Source: an uncultured Bacteroidales bacterium
GTDB lineage: Bacteria; Bacteroidota; Bacteroidia; Bacteroidales; UBA932
Length of the DNA stretch: 64,000 bases
Direction: 5' to 3'
Assembly: GCA_905234795.1 (NCBI GenBank)
Contig: CAJOIQ010000008.1
Span: 29,308-93,307 of the forward strand
Shown: positions 47,559 to 56,942 of the stretch, in pieces
How the letters are laid out: every line of letters begins with the position of its first letter
Position numbering within the stretch: the first letter of the stretch is position 1
Position numbers and translations under genes: made by a program
The notes under the pieces: generated by a model
Told to the model about the DNA's origin: nothing
The model's input: the letters and a program-made list of their open reading frames with translations, nothing else
The model's database searches: none

Positions 47559-50495
47559 CTAAAAAGCACTCAAATATTTCGCCGTAAAAGTGCCGCCGCG
47601 GGCGACCAAGTCTTCCGGCGTACCGGCGAAGACCACTTCGCCGCCCTTGTCGCCGGCATCGGGGCCCAGGTCTATCACCCAGTCGGCACTGCGGATGACG
47701 TCCAGGTTGTGCTCCACCACAATCACGGTGTGGCCCTTGGAAAGAAGAACGTCGAAGGCTTTGAGGAGTTTCTCCACATCGTAGAAATGCAGGCCCGTGG
47801 TGGGTTCGTCAAAGATGAACATGATCTTTTCCCGCCCGTTGGACGCCAGGGACAGGAAGTAGGCCAGTTTGATGCGCTGGCTTTCACCGCCGGAAAGCGT
47901 GCTGGAAGGCTGTCCCAGCTTGATATAGCCCAGTCCCACGTCCATCAGCGGCTGCAGTTTCTGGGCAATATCCTTGGCCGTACTCTCCTTTTGTGCGCCA
48001 AAGAAGGTGATAGCCTGTTCTACGCTCATATTAAGGATGTCGTCCACATTCAGGCCCTGATAGCGCACTTCCAGGATTTCCGGCTTGAAGCGCTTGCCGC
48101 CGCAACTTTCGCACACCATGGTCACATCGGCCATGAACTGCATGCCAATCTTCACGAAGCCGTCTCCCTGGCATTCCGGGCACCGGCCGCCCTCCTGGTT
48201 GAAGGAGAAGTAGCTGGGCGTGAAGCCGTTGATGCGGGCAAACTGCTGGTCGCTCAGGAGCTTGCGGATATCGTCGTAAACCTTGAGATAAGTGACGGCG
48301 TTGGAACGGGAACTCTTGCCGATGGGATTCTGGTCCACATACTCCACCCGCGTGATGCGGGACAAGTCTCCTGAGAGGCCCTTGAACGTGCCCGGAAGGT
48401 CTCCGGTCTCGTTCAGACGCCGGTGCAGGGCCGGGTACAGGATATCTCCCACCAGGGAACTCTTGCCGCTGCCCGAAACGCCGCTCACCACCGTGAACGC
48501 GTTCAGCGGGAACTGTACGTCAATGTCCTTGAGGTTATTCTGCATGGCTCCCTCCACGGTAATACTGTACCGCCAGGGATTCTTCTCCCGCACATACGGC
48601 TTCCGGATGCCGGAAAGGTACTGCAACGTGAGAGATTTCCCGACTACGCCTTCGGCTCCGCTCGAAATGGCAGGAAGGCCTTCGAACACCACTTCCCCAC
48701 CATTCACGCCGGCTCGGGGGCCCAGGTCGATGAGGTGGTCGGCCGCCCGGATAATCTCCGCATCGTGCTCTACCACCACCACGGTGTTGCCAATGTCCCG
48801 CAGGCGCTTAAGGACCGCAATGAGCCGGTCCGTGTCCCTGGGATGCAGGCCGATGGAAGGCTCGTCCAGGATGTACAGGGAACCCACCAGGGAGCTTCCC
48901 AGCGCCGTTACCAGATTCACCCGCTGGCTCTCTCCGCCGGACAACGTATTCATGGTCCGGCTCAGAGTCAGATACCCCAGACCCACGTCCTGAATGCACC
49001 GCAGCCGGTACAGAATCTCCTCGATGGCATTTCCTGCTATGGCCTTTTCGTTCCCGGTCAAAAGACAGGTACCAAACCAAGTAAGGAGTTCATCCACCGT
49101 CATGCTCAGCAGGTCGTGGATGGTCTTCCCCGCCACCTTCACATACAAGGCCTCCTTCCGCAGGCGGCTGCCGCCGCAGGCGTGGCAGGTGGTGCGGCCA
49201 CTGTACCGGGACAGCATATATTTGTATTGGATCTTGTACCGGTTGCCCTCGACCCATTCAAAGAACTGGTCCAGGCCGCAGAAGTCGTCGGGGTTCTCAT
49301 AATCTCCCCTGTATGTCCAGATAATGTGTTTCTGCTCCTCCGTGAGCTTGGCATAAGGCTCGAAGATGGGAATCCCGAAGCGTTCGGCATTCTTGATGAG
49401 CTGGTCCTTGAACCATCCCATCTTGTCCCCTCTCCAGCACGCGATGGCCCCGTCGTAGATACTCTTGGTCTTGTCCGGCACCACCAGGTCCTCACTCACT
49501 CCCACAATCTTTCCCAATCCCCCGCACACCGGGCACGCCCCCAGCGGACTGTTGAAACTGAACAGATACTCGTCCGGTTTCCTGAACACAATCCCGTCCC
49601 TTTCAAAGCGACTGCAGAACCTGTGCAAGCCGGACGGGGCAGACGCCCCAGAATCGTCGCTTCGCGACCCCTCCCATGCGCCGTGCTCTTCGAGCACTGG
49701 CTTCGGGCCCCACCCTCTTACGGGACCGAGGGTGGTCACGGATTCTGGGGCGTCTGCCCCGTCCGGCTTTTCCCATAGGGCCATGTCGCCGCCACCTTTG
49801 TCGAAGGCAGTTTGGATGGAGGAATGCAGACGGGTGCGCAGGTCTTCGTCCAGGTCACCGGAGGTTTTCACGCGGTCCACCAGGAGCCACAGACCGGCGG
49901 GATAGGCGCCGTCCATCCGCAGGACGTCTTCTATCTGGTACACGGTACCGTCGGCCGGGGAGAAAAGGCGGCCGTAACCCTCCTCCTTGAGGGAGAGCAT
50001 CAGCTCCACTTTGTCATCCCGGGTGTCCCAACGGACATCGGAGAGGATGTACCACGCATGAGTTCCGGCCATGACGGAGAGGACATCGGCCACGGTGTGG
50101 GCCTTCACCTCCTGGCCGGAAACCGGCGAATACGTGCGGCCGATACGGGCAAAGAGGATGCGCAGGTAGTCGTAGATTTCGGTGGTGGTGGCAACGGTGG
50201 AGCGCGGGTTCTTGATGTTCACCTTCTGCTCGATGGCGATGGCCGGCGGAATGCCCTCGATGATGTCCACGTCGGGCTTGGACATGCGGCCCAGAAACTG
50301 CCGGGCATAGGAGGAAAGGCTCTCGGCAAAACGGCGCTGACCCTCGGCAAAGAGGGTATCAAAGGCCAGGGAACTCTTGCCGCTGCCGCTCACACCCGTA
50401 ATTACGACCAGGCGGTTACGGGGAATCTCCACCGTAATCTCCTTGAGGTTGTTCACCCGAGCCTTCTTCACTATGATATTTCCCTCGGCCGGCAT
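47559..50495 (-). CDS. uvrA: Excinuclease ABC subunit A, with a palindromic insertion
   Basis: A 978-residue UvrA, the damage-scanning ATPase of nucleotide excision repair. Seen are Walker A VVITGVSGSGKSSLAFDTLF, the first zinc module (GACPVCGGLG, CHACGGSRLR), ABC signature TLSGGESQRVNLVTALGSSL, the second Walker A VVSGVSGSGKSSLVGDILY, the zinc finger CPECQGDGF...CESCGGKRF and the second signature TLSGGESQRIKLA. Residues about 243-290 (ADAPESVTTLGPVRGWGPKP through DSGASAPSG) are foreign to the family and are coded by a 143-bp inverted-repeat element. They sit in the linker just before the zinc-containing insertion, so activity may survive. Confidence 0.95.
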   Translation of the reverse strand: MPAEGNIIVKKARVNNLKEITVEIPRNRLVVITGVSGSGKSSLAFDTLFAEGQRRFAESLSSYARQFLGRMSKPDVDIIEGIPPAIAIEQKVNIKNPRSTVATTTEIYDYLRILFARIGRTYSPVSGQEVKAHTVADVLSVMAGTHAWYILSDVRWDTRDDKVELMLSLKEEGYGRLFSPADGTVYQIEDVLRMDGAYPAGLWLLVDRVKTSGDLDEDLRTRLHSSIQTAFDKGGGDMALWEKPDGADAPESVTTLGPVRGWGPKPVLEEHGAWEGSRSDDSGASAPSGLHRFCSRFERDGIVFRKPDEYLFSFNSPLGACPVCGGLGKIVGVSEDLVVPDKTKSIYDGAIACWRGDKMGWFKDQLIKNAERFGIPIFEPYAKLTEEQKHIIWTYRGDYENPDDFCGLDQFFEWVEGNRYKIQYKYMLSRYSGRTTCHACGGSRLRKEALYVKVAGKTIHDLLSMTVDELLTWFGTCLLTGNEKAIAGNAIEEILYRLRCIQDVGLGYLTLSRTMNTLSGGESQRVNLVTALGSSLVGSLYILDEPSIGLHPRDTDRLIAVLKRLRDIGNTVVVVEHDAEIIRAADHLIDLGPRAGVNGGEVVFEGLPAISSGAEGVVGKSLTLQYLSGIRKPYVREKNPWRYSITVEGAMQNNLKDIDVQFPLNAFTVVSGVSGSGKSSLVGDILYPALHRRLNETGDLPGTFKGLSGDLSRITRVEYVDQNPIGKSSRSNAVTYLKVYDDIRKLLSDQQFARINGFTPSYFSFNQEGGRCPECQGDGFVKIGMQFMADVTMVCESCGGKRFKPEILEVRYQGLNVDDILNMSVEQAITFFGAQKESTAKDIAQKLQPLMDVGLGYIKLGQPSSTLSGGESQRIKLAYFLSLASNGREKIMFIFDEPTTGLHFYDVEKLLKAFDVLLSKGHTVIVVEHNLDVIRSADWVIDLGPDAGDKGGEVVFAGTPEDLVARGGTFTAKYLSAF
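49627..49769 (-). repeat. 143-bp inverted-repeat element in frame within uvrA
   Basis: Perfect 29-bp arms (49627-49655 and 49741-49769; for example GCCGGACGGGGCAGACGCCC and its complement) enclose three more hairpins. These are GTCGC-TTC-GCGAC, GTGCTC-TTC-GAGCAC and CCACCCTC...GAGGGTGG. Folded, the strand would be a cloverleaf. It contains no stop codon in the uvrA frame. Confidence 0.88.
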
Positions 50496-50568
50496 CTTTT
50501 ACTATCGAGTCTGCTAATTTACGAATTTTCTGCGCAAAGCACAAAATACGTGAAAGAGCACAAACACA

Positions 50569-50600
50569 TTTGGAGAATAACCTAAAAAAAGTTATTTTTG
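50569..50600 (+). promoter_or_regulatory. Promoter of the CHASE2/CHAT operon
   Basis: TTTG, 20 bases and TATTTTTG match the Bacteroidota -33/-7 consensus, 24 bases before the start at 50625. Confidence 0.8.
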
Positions 50601-50624
50601 CTATTTAGGCTTAGAAATCACAAC

Positions 50625-51152
50625 ATGCACAACAATAATCCCTTTTCCCAGGACAGCCGTCAGCAGACGCTTCAGTCTCCCCAACAGATTGGAAGCACGC
50701 TCCGGGTTACGGCGCTGCCCACTTACCTGCTGGCCTTCACTGCCCTGCTGCTCATACTGGCCTTCTTTGTACGGGGATTCCTGGGAACGGTCTCGGACAA
50801 AGTCTATTACAGCGGCGTCGTGTTCCCGCAGGAAGGCACCACGGACGTAACGCTGCCCAACCGCGGAATGGTCCGGACCATCTTTGTCCATAGCGGAGAC
50901 CGCGTGAACAAGGGACAGACCGTGGCCCTCATCTCCATGGAAGACAGCTACAGCATCCTCACCAGCACGGTGGAGGGAATGGTCATCAGCACCAAGGTGG
51001 ACAATGAGCCTTTCGAGGCCTTCGAGCCCATCATCAGCGTGGTGAGCGGCAACCAGGTCCAGACGCAGCGGTCCATGCTCATCGCCTACATCGACAATGC
51101 CGGCCAGCGGGACCTGCGGGAAGGAATGACCGCCATCGTAACGATGAAATAG
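50625..51152 (+). CDS. Membrane-anchored HlyD/biotinyl-lipoyl-like protein
   Basis: A 175-residue protein when started at the ATG at 50625 (MHNNNPFSQDSRQQ). It has one membrane helix (residues about 35-57, TYLLAFTALLLILAFFVRGF) and a periplasmic beta domain. The segment TLPNRGMVRTIFVHSGDRVN, then KGQTVALISMEDSYSILTST, is the biotinyl/lipoyl-like half of HlyD-type adaptor proteins. The long coiled coil and the second half of a true HlyD adaptor are missing, as are ABC transporter genes. It resembles the short HlyD-like proteins of bacteriocin-type export loci. First gene of the operon; role uncertain, possibly envelope anchoring. Confidence 0.7.
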   Translation: MHNNNPFSQDSRQQTLQSPQQIGSTLRVTALPTYLLAFTALLLILAFFVRGFLGTVSDKVYYSGVVFPQEGTTDVTLPNRGMVRTIFVHSGDRVNKGQTVALISMEDSYSILTSTVEGMVISTKVDNEPFEAFEPIISVVSGNQVQTQRSMLIAYIDNAGQRDLREGMTAIVTMK

Positions 51153-51156
51153 CCAT

Positions 51157-52077
51157 ATGACAATAAGACGATCCATAAAGGTTTACTGGCGCGCTTTCCA
51201 GATTTGGCAGAATCTGGGGTATCTGCCCTGGAATAAGCCCAAGGAGAAAAAAAGCAAAAAAAGGAAAGGGGACTTCTTCAAAGGAGCCTTCGACAGCATT
51301 CCCTTCCTGAACGAGGACGCCAAGCGCACCTTTTCCCACTTGCTGCTCCGGCCAGGCTATATGATCCGGGATTATATCCGCGGAGACCACGAACGCTATC
51401 TGGCCCCCCTCACCGCCCTCATTATCTTCTACGCTTTCTTTGCGCTGGTATCGGCCGTTTTACAGCCCGTGCAGCACGAGAGCCGGGCCAGGAAAGCCCT
51501 GGATGAGCTGGCCACAGCCGGCCAGAAATTGGACCTTGAGATGAATGACATCCATGTCACTTCCTCCGACTCACTTTCCAGACGGCAAGTGGGAGGAATC
51601 GTCCAGAATACGATAGAACTGGTGAGAACCGGCTACATCTACCTGCACCTGGACCAGTTCCCTGAGGAGGTGGATACCCAGCACGAATCCTCCATCGCCG
51701 CGTTTGAAAACACTATGCGCAGCCAGGGCATTCCCCTGTTCCTGGGAAAGTTCTTCGTGCTGTGGCTTGCACTGGGAATGGCCCTGCACCGTCACAAAGT
51801 GGGAATGGCGGCCTGCGCCACCATATCGGCCTACGTCCTGTGTCAGTTCAGCTTCTTCATGCTCTTTGTAGTACTGTTCACCTGGGGGCAAAGCACCTCC
51901 ATCGGAATCCTTCTCATGGGCGCGCTGTTGGCCTACGACTTCAAGCAGCTGCTGGGCCTCAGTGTCAAGAAAAGCATCCGCCGCGCCATCTCCGTGGGAA
52001 TCAACTACGCAGTGGTCTATGTCCTGGTGTTCCTGCTGGTGAGTATCATCGTCCTCACCGTTGCCTATTTCAAGTAA
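51157..52077 (+). CDS. DUF3667-like membrane protein
   Basis: A 306-residue membrane protein with about five hydrophobic segments. The stretch KRTFSHLLLRPGYMIRDYIR, then GDHERYLAPLTALIIFYAFF, is the core signature of DUF3667 proteins of Bacteroidota. The N-terminal zinc ribbon that many of them carry is absent; a basic segment KPKEKKSKKRKG stands in its place. A soluble loop of about 90 residues separates the second and third segments. Function of the family is unknown. It lies 4 bases after the HlyD-like gene and 9 before the CHASE2 gene. Confidence 0.75.
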   Translation: MTIRRSIKVYWRAFQIWQNLGYLPWNKPKEKKSKKRKGDFFKGAFDSIPFLNEDAKRTFSHLLLRPGYMIRDYIRGDHERYLAPLTALIIFYAFFALVSAVLQPVQHESRARKALDELATAGQKLDLEMNDIHVTSSDSLSRRQVGGIVQNTIELVRTGYIYLHLDQFPEEVDTQHESSIAAFENTMRSQGIPLFLGKFFVLWLALGMALHRHKVGMAACATISAYVLCQFSFFMLFVVLFTWGQSTSIGILLMGALLAYDFKQLLGLSVKKSIRRAISVGINYAVVYVLVFLLVSIIVLTVAYFK

Positions 52078-52086
52078 AAAAAGAGG

Positions 52087-53193
52087 ATGAAAAAAGCACT
52101 TCGGTATATCCTCACCATCGTTGTGGTCACCGCCACGGCGTTCGTCCTGTCCCACACCGCCATCAACAAGCTGCTCAGCCTCTCCACCTATTCCGGCCGG
52201 AACGAGTCTTTCTCCTTTCTGGATTTCTACGTGAGGACCGCCTCGCACGGGGTAGCCCGGATGAGCCAGGAGATTGCGGTGGTGGATATCGGGGACCTCT
52301 CCCGCGCCGGCATCGCCCAGTTGCTGGATTCCTTGTCGGTGATGGAGCCCAAGGCCGTGGCGATAGACGTGTTTTTCCGCTATCCCGGCCAGGAGGGCGA
52401 CGATGCGCTCACCGACGCCGTGTGCCTGGCCGACGGAATGGTACTTCCCCTGGACGTCACCCGTCCGGACCTGGTCTCGTTTTTTTATGACCAGGCCCGG
52501 GAAGCCCGCTTCGGCGCCGTGAATCTGGCGGCCGGAGGAGCGCGAGACGTCGTGAGGACCTTCCGTCCCGTGTTTGAGACGGAGGACGGTCCGGTGGAAG
52601 CCATGGCCCTGGTAGTGGCCGGACAGTTGCGGCCGGAAAAGGCCGAAGAAGTGCGCCAGCGGGGCTCTGCCAGCGGATTCATCCGCTACGACGGCGTGGA
52701 ATTCCCGCTCTTTGATGCCGATGAAATCCTGTCGGGAGACCCATCGGTGGCCGATGCCGTCCGCGGAAAGGGCGTATTTGTGGGAGACCTCAACAACTTG
52801 CAGGACCTGCACGTGACGCCGGCCGACCCTGATATGCCGGGCCTGCTGATTCACGCGAAAATAGCCCAGACCATTCTCTCCGGCAAACCCATCCGCCAGC
52901 TGCCCCGCTGGGTGGTGGTGCTCATTGCTGCGCTGGTCTGCGCCCTGTTTGTGTGGCTGCTGCTGTTCATCCGGGACAACAAATGGGGCCCTTCCGCCAA
53001 ACTGCTGGTGCGCGGCAGCCAGTTCCTGCTGATGTATGCCTTCTTCAATATCGGCTACTGGCTGTATGCCGGTCCGGGCTGGCTGATGGACTTTTCCCTG
53101 CCGATGCTGATGCTGGGCCTGGGCGCCCTGGCCTACGACATCGTCTTCGGCTTGTTTGACCTCATTACCCTTGCGCTAAAAAAGAAGAAATGA
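52087..53193 (+). CDS. CHASE2-domain membrane sensor protein
   Basis: A 368-residue protein with an N-terminal membrane helix, a large extracytoplasmic domain (residues about 30-275) and three C-terminal membrane helices. The outer domain shows the CHASE2 pattern: SFLDFYVRTAS, IAVVDIGDLSRAGIAQLLDS, EPKAVAIDVFFRYPG, DPDMPGLLIHAKIAQTILSG. CHASE2 normally precedes kinases, cyclases or CHAT domains in one polypeptide. Here the protein ends after the helices with a KKKK tail and has no output domain of its own. The TPR-CHAT protease two genes downstream may be the separate output. Confidence 0.85.
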   Translation: MKKALRYILTIVVVTATAFVLSHTAINKLLSLSTYSGRNESFSFLDFYVRTASHGVARMSQEIAVVDIGDLSRAGIAQLLDSLSVMEPKAVAIDVFFRYPGQEGDDALTDAVCLADGMVLPLDVTRPDLVSFFYDQAREARFGAVNLAAGGARDVVRTFRPVFETEDGPVEAMALVVAGQLRPEKAEEVRQRGSASGFIRYDGVEFPLFDADEILSGDPSVADAVRGKGVFVGDLNNLQDLHVTPADPDMPGLLIHAKIAQTILSGKPIRQLPRWVVVLIAALVCALFVWLLLFIRDNKWGPSAKLLVRGSQFLLMYAFFNIGYWLYAGPGWLMDFSLPMLMLGLGALAYDIVFGLFDLITLALKKKK

Positions 53194-53981
53194 AAAAGAG
53201 CCTTCTGATTCTGCTGACAACGATGCTGGCGCTGCCCCTGGGGGCGCAGAGCCGCTATTCCGTGTACAAGACACAAGGGTCGGTACAGGTCTGCCCCAAG
53301 ACGGGAAGCACCTGGGCCGATGCCGTGCGCAAGCAGGAGCTGCAGCTGGGAGACCGCCTGCAGCTGGGCCAACAGGCGGCCGTCACCATCTTCGACAACA
53401 GCAACAACCTGCTGTACACCTACGAGAAAGCGGGCGAATGCACCGTGATGGAGGCCGTGCGCAGTGTGCGCAACAAGGCCGGTGCCCGTACCGGAGCCGT
53501 GAATGCCGAGATGAAAAGGAGCATCCAGAGCCATGGGGCCAATCCCGGCTACGGGGTGCTGGGCGCGTCCTTCCGGGGCCAGGGAGAAGCCTCCTACACA
53601 GATTCGCTGGCCGTACGGCTGCGCAGGCTGGCCTTTACAGAAAAACAGAACCGGCAGCTTTCCCTCACCCTGCTGCCCGATAACGATGCAGCCGTGTTCC
53701 AGCTGCAAAACAAGTCCGATATCCCGCTGTATGTGAACGTGCTGCGTGTCAACGGGCAGGAAATCACCGTGTGCCTGGAATTCGACGGCAAGGAAGAGTC
53801 CGAGGGCGTGCTGCTGGACGCCGGCAGCCAAACCCGGCTGGACCAGTATCCCTTTGTGGTGATGGAAGGAGCCCGATACCTGGTCTTTGGCACCGTACGC
53901 AGTTACGATACCCGTTCCCTCCAGCGCGCCCTCAAGCGCGGGGACGGAGAGGATGCACTCACCGCCGGCTTTATCTATTAA
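53190..53981 (+). CDS. Exported FecR/DUF4384-like protein
   Basis: A 263-residue protein with a signal peptide (MKKSLLILLTTMLALPLGAQ). Residues about 25-110 (TQGSVQVCPKTGSTWADAVR, then LGDRLQLGQQAAVTIFDNS) follow the FecR/SH3-like pattern, beta-rich domains that bind envelope ligands. Residues about 150-260 (SLTLLPDNDAAVFQLQNKSD, LYVNVLRVNGQEITVC) resemble DUF4384. FecR, CHASE2, DUF4384 and CHAT domains recur together in bacterial genomes, which fits this operon. It overlaps the CHASE2 gene by 4 bases and the CHAT gene starts 3 bases on. Confidence 0.75.
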   Translation: MKKSLLILLTTMLALPLGAQSRYSVYKTQGSVQVCPKTGSTWADAVRKQELQLGDRLQLGQQAAVTIFDNSNNLLYTYEKAGECTVMEAVRSVRNKAGARTGAVNAEMKRSIQSHGANPGYGVLGASFRGQGEASYTDSLAVRLRRLAFTEKQNRQLSLTLLPDNDAAVFQLQNKSDIPLYVNVLRVNGQEITVCLEFDGKEESEGVLLDAGSQTRLDQYPFVVMEGARYLVFGTVRSYDTRSLQRALKRGDGEDALTAGFIY

Positions 53982-53984
53982 AAG

Positions 53985-56942
53985 ATGAAAAGAGCGCTGC
54001 TGATAGCTTGTTCCCTGCTTGCGGCCTGTCTGCTGCATGCGCAGGAAGCGGAACACACACGGGTGAAGGCCCTGCTGGACCAGGCCAACGACCTGGTCCT
54101 GGACGGGAAATGGGACCAGGCCAAACAGTCCCTGACCAGCACCGCACAGCGCTGCCGGGAGCTGGGGGAAGACTTCCTTCCGGAAGAGATGGACGCCCTG
54201 TTCTCCCTGGTGGGCCTGACGGAGGACATCGCCGATAAAAAGGCCCTCTTCCTGCAGATGCAGGAGCGGGTAGCCGGGGCGCAGCATCCCCCGCGTCCGG
54301 CATTCATACTGGCTTATCTTGCCCTGGCCGAAGCCAACATTAATGCGCAGGGAAACCACCTGGACCAGTCCCTGGACCCCATTCTCAATGCCTACAAGGC
54401 CTTGCGGCAGGACGGGTCCGACGACGGGGAGGCTCGGCAGCTCCGGGCCACCCTCTTTATGATGACGGCCCAGTCGGCCTTTGAACTGGGGGCCTATCAG
54501 AATGCCCTGGACCTGTACAAGGGCGCCGAGAAAGAACTGGGCCAGCCTTCCACGCGAATGGAGATGGTCACGCTGGGAAGCATCCTCACCCTCCAGGGCG
54601 GCTCCCAGAAGGAGCTGGTGCGGCTTGCCGAGGCCAGGCAGTGTTTCGACCGCGCCGAGGCTGTGCTCCGGCAAGCCCGGGCCGAGCAGTCCGTTTACTT
54701 TGCCCAGCTGCTCATCTATGTAGGTTCCCTGCAGGCCAGCCAGAAGAACTACAAACAGGCCATCAGGAATGTCAAACGGGCATTGGATCTGTATCCGCCC
54801 GTTTCCACGGAACGCACCGAAGTCCTGCTGCTGTATGTGACCTATGCCTTGAGCACGCAGGATATGTCCCAGGCCGACGCCGGCCTGCAGGAGGCCGAAC
54901 GGATGGCCGGTCAGCTGCAGATGCGGCCGCAATGGTGGCTGTCCTATTACCAGTGCCTGGCGTCCCGCCACCTCATTGCCGGGCAGGTGAAAAACGCCAT
55001 CGAAGCCACCGACAAAGCCATCGAAGTGGTGGAAAAGGAACACCTCTTCAACCCCAAGCTGGTATCCAGCCTGTACAATCAGCTGGCGGCCGATTACCAG
55101 ATGCTGGGAGATGCCAGGATGGCCAAGGCCTATAAGGAGTTGTCGGAATCCGTGCTCTCGGAGAATTACGGGCAGGAGTATATCGACAAGGAAAATGCGC
55201 GCCGGTCCAAGGAGGCGCAGGGCGTCTATGCCCAGGCCGGGAAGCTGATGGACCAGGTAGACAAGGACTTGTCGGCCGGAAGGACGGAGGCCGGCCTCAA
55301 AAAGATGGATGAAATCCTTTCCCTATACAGGCAGAACGGAGTTTCCGGAATGATTTACCTCACGGTGGAATCCACCAAACTGCCCGTCCTGGAAAGCATC
55401 GGCGACGAAAAACGGCTGAAAAAAGCCGCCGAGGAATACCTGACCGACCTGCGCGCCGACGTACGCCTGAACCTTTCCTATATGACCGAGCAGGAGCGGG
55501 AAACCTATTATGCCAACGTGATGCCTTACATCGGCTATGCTTATATGGCCGAGAAAAAGACCTCGCTGGCCGCGCCGGCCTACAACGCGGTCCTCTTAAG
55601 AAAGAATTTCATCCTGGGTGCCGGACTCAGCCTGGAAAAGCTCATCGCCGACTCCGGCGACGCTTCCCTGCAGGGCATCCTGGCCGAGATGAAAGCCCTC
55701 CGCAGCGGCCCCGCCGCCGATGAAAGCCTGCCTTCCCAGGAGCGGGAGGCTGCCATCAAACGGGCCACCGAGCTGGAAAACCTGCTGGTGAAGCAGTCGC
55801 ACGGCTACGGGGATTTCCTGGCCCTCTCCGACATCCGCTGGGAGGACGTACGGGACGCCCTGGGACCGGACGAAGTGGCCGTGGAGTATATCCAGGCGGG
55901 GTCGCAGAAAGTTCCCGTCTACTGCGCCCTGTTGCTGCGCTCCGGCTGGAAACAGCCCCAGTGCGTCATCCTCTCGGCAGATGAGGACCATATGATGGCC
56001 ACCCTGGCCGATCCACAGTACAACCAGCTGGTGTACGGCCAGTCAAATCTCTATACCATCTTCTGGACTCCCCTGGAAAGCCACATAAAGCCCGGGGATA
56101 AGGTCTATTTTGCGATGGACGGATTCCTGAACGCCTTTGCATTCGAGCACTTCCTCACGGAGAAGGGAGACCGGGCGATGGACCGTTTCCAACTGCACCG
56201 CGTATCGTCCACGCGTGAACTGATCGGGCGCAAAAAGCCCGTACAGGAGCACACCGCGGCACTGTTCGGCGGTTTCGACTACAACCTGAGCGGAGAAGAA
56301 GTATCCTATTACGCCTCTACCAGCCGCAGCGGTTCCTCGGCCGAAGACTGGGGCTACCTGCCCGGCTCGCTGGCCGAAGTCGAGGCGGCCGACGCCATCC
56401 TCAAAGGCAAACTGGATGTAGCCCTGTACACGGCCGAAGAAGGGCTTGAATCCCGTTTCAAATCCCTGTCCGGAGCTGCGCCGGACCTGATTCACGTGGC
56501 CACCCACGGCTATTATTATGAAGGGAAGGATGACCCGATGGACCGTTCCGGCCTAGTGTTCTCCGGCGCCAATGCGCTACGGGAAGAAGGCCCCGCGGAA
56601 TCGGGCGAAGACGGATTGCTGAAAGCGTCGGAGATTGCGCTGCTGGATTTGCGCGGAACCCACCTCATTGTGCTGTCGGCCTGCCAGAGCGGCGTGGGCA
56701 GCATCTCCTCCGACGGCGTCTACGGCCTCCAGCGTGCCTTCAAAAAAGCCGGCGTCCGTTCCATCCTGATGTCGTTGTGGAAGGTGGACGACCGGGTTAC
56801 CGCAGAGATGATGCGGCTCTTCTATTCGGGTTTGTCTTCCGGCCAGACCAGCCGGGAATCCTTCCAGGCAGCACGGGAAGCCCTGCGGAAAACCTATCCG
56901 AATCCCCTGCTGTGGGCTCCGTTCGTGCTGCTGGAAAGTTAA
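53985..56942 (+). CDS. TPR-CHAT caspase-like protease
   Basis: A 985-residue protein. The start MKRALLIACSLLAACLLHAQ looks like a signal peptide or lipoprotein signal, so it may act in the envelope. Residues about 25-560 are helical TPR-like repeats (for example AQSAFELGAYQNALDLYKGA, YKQAIRNVKRALDLYPPVS). Residues about 660-985 are a CHAT domain, a caspase-like cysteine peptidase. The catalytic pair is visible: DLIHVATHGYYYEG with His841 and LIVLSACQSGVGSISSDGVY with Cys900, followed by SILMSLWKVDDRVTAEMM. Last gene of the operon. It is presumably the effector that the CHASE2 and FecR-like proteins control; substrate unknown. Confidence 0.88.
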   Translation: MKRALLIACSLLAACLLHAQEAEHTRVKALLDQANDLVLDGKWDQAKQSLTSTAQRCRELGEDFLPEEMDALFSLVGLTEDIADKKALFLQMQERVAGAQHPPRPAFILAYLALAEANINAQGNHLDQSLDPILNAYKALRQDGSDDGEARQLRATLFMMTAQSAFELGAYQNALDLYKGAEKELGQPSTRMEMVTLGSILTLQGGSQKELVRLAEARQCFDRAEAVLRQARAEQSVYFAQLLIYVGSLQASQKNYKQAIRNVKRALDLYPPVSTERTEVLLLYVTYALSTQDMSQADAGLQEAERMAGQLQMRPQWWLSYYQCLASRHLIAGQVKNAIEATDKAIEVVEKEHLFNPKLVSSLYNQLAADYQMLGDARMAKAYKELSESVLSENYGQEYIDKENARRSKEAQGVYAQAGKLMDQVDKDLSAGRTEAGLKKMDEILSLYRQNGVSGMIYLTVESTKLPVLESIGDEKRLKKAAEEYLTDLRADVRLNLSYMTEQERETYYANVMPYIGYAYMAEKKTSLAAPAYNAVLLRKNFILGAGLSLEKLIADSGDASLQGILAEMKALRSGPAADESLPSQEREAAIKRATELENLLVKQSHGYGDFLALSDIRWEDVRDALGPDEVAVEYIQAGSQKVPVYCALLLRSGWKQPQCVILSADEDHMMATLADPQYNQLVYGQSNLYTIFWTPLESHIKPGDKVYFAMDGFLNAFAFEHFLTEKGDRAMDRFQLHRVSSTRELIGRKKPVQEHTAALFGGFDYNLSGEEVSYYASTSRSGSSAEDWGYLPGSLAEVEAADAILKGKLDVALYTAEEGLESRFKSLSGAAPDLIHVATHGYYYEGKDDPMDRSGLVFSGANALREEGPAESGEDGLLKASEIALLDLRGTHLIVLSACQSGVGSISSDGVYGLQRAFKKAGVRSILMSLWKVDDRVTAEMMRLFYSGLSSGQTSRESFQAAREALRKTYPNPLLWAPFVLLES

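Noticed and set aside
53133-55043. Antisense ORF of 636 residues over the FecR-like and CHAT genes
   Set aside because: Overlaps two recognisable genes and shows no family features.
53985-56942. Type III-E CRISPR-associated CHAT protease (TPR-CHAT/Craspase)
   Set aside because: The domain pair is the same, but there is no Cas gene or array and the protein has an export signal and envelope neighbours.
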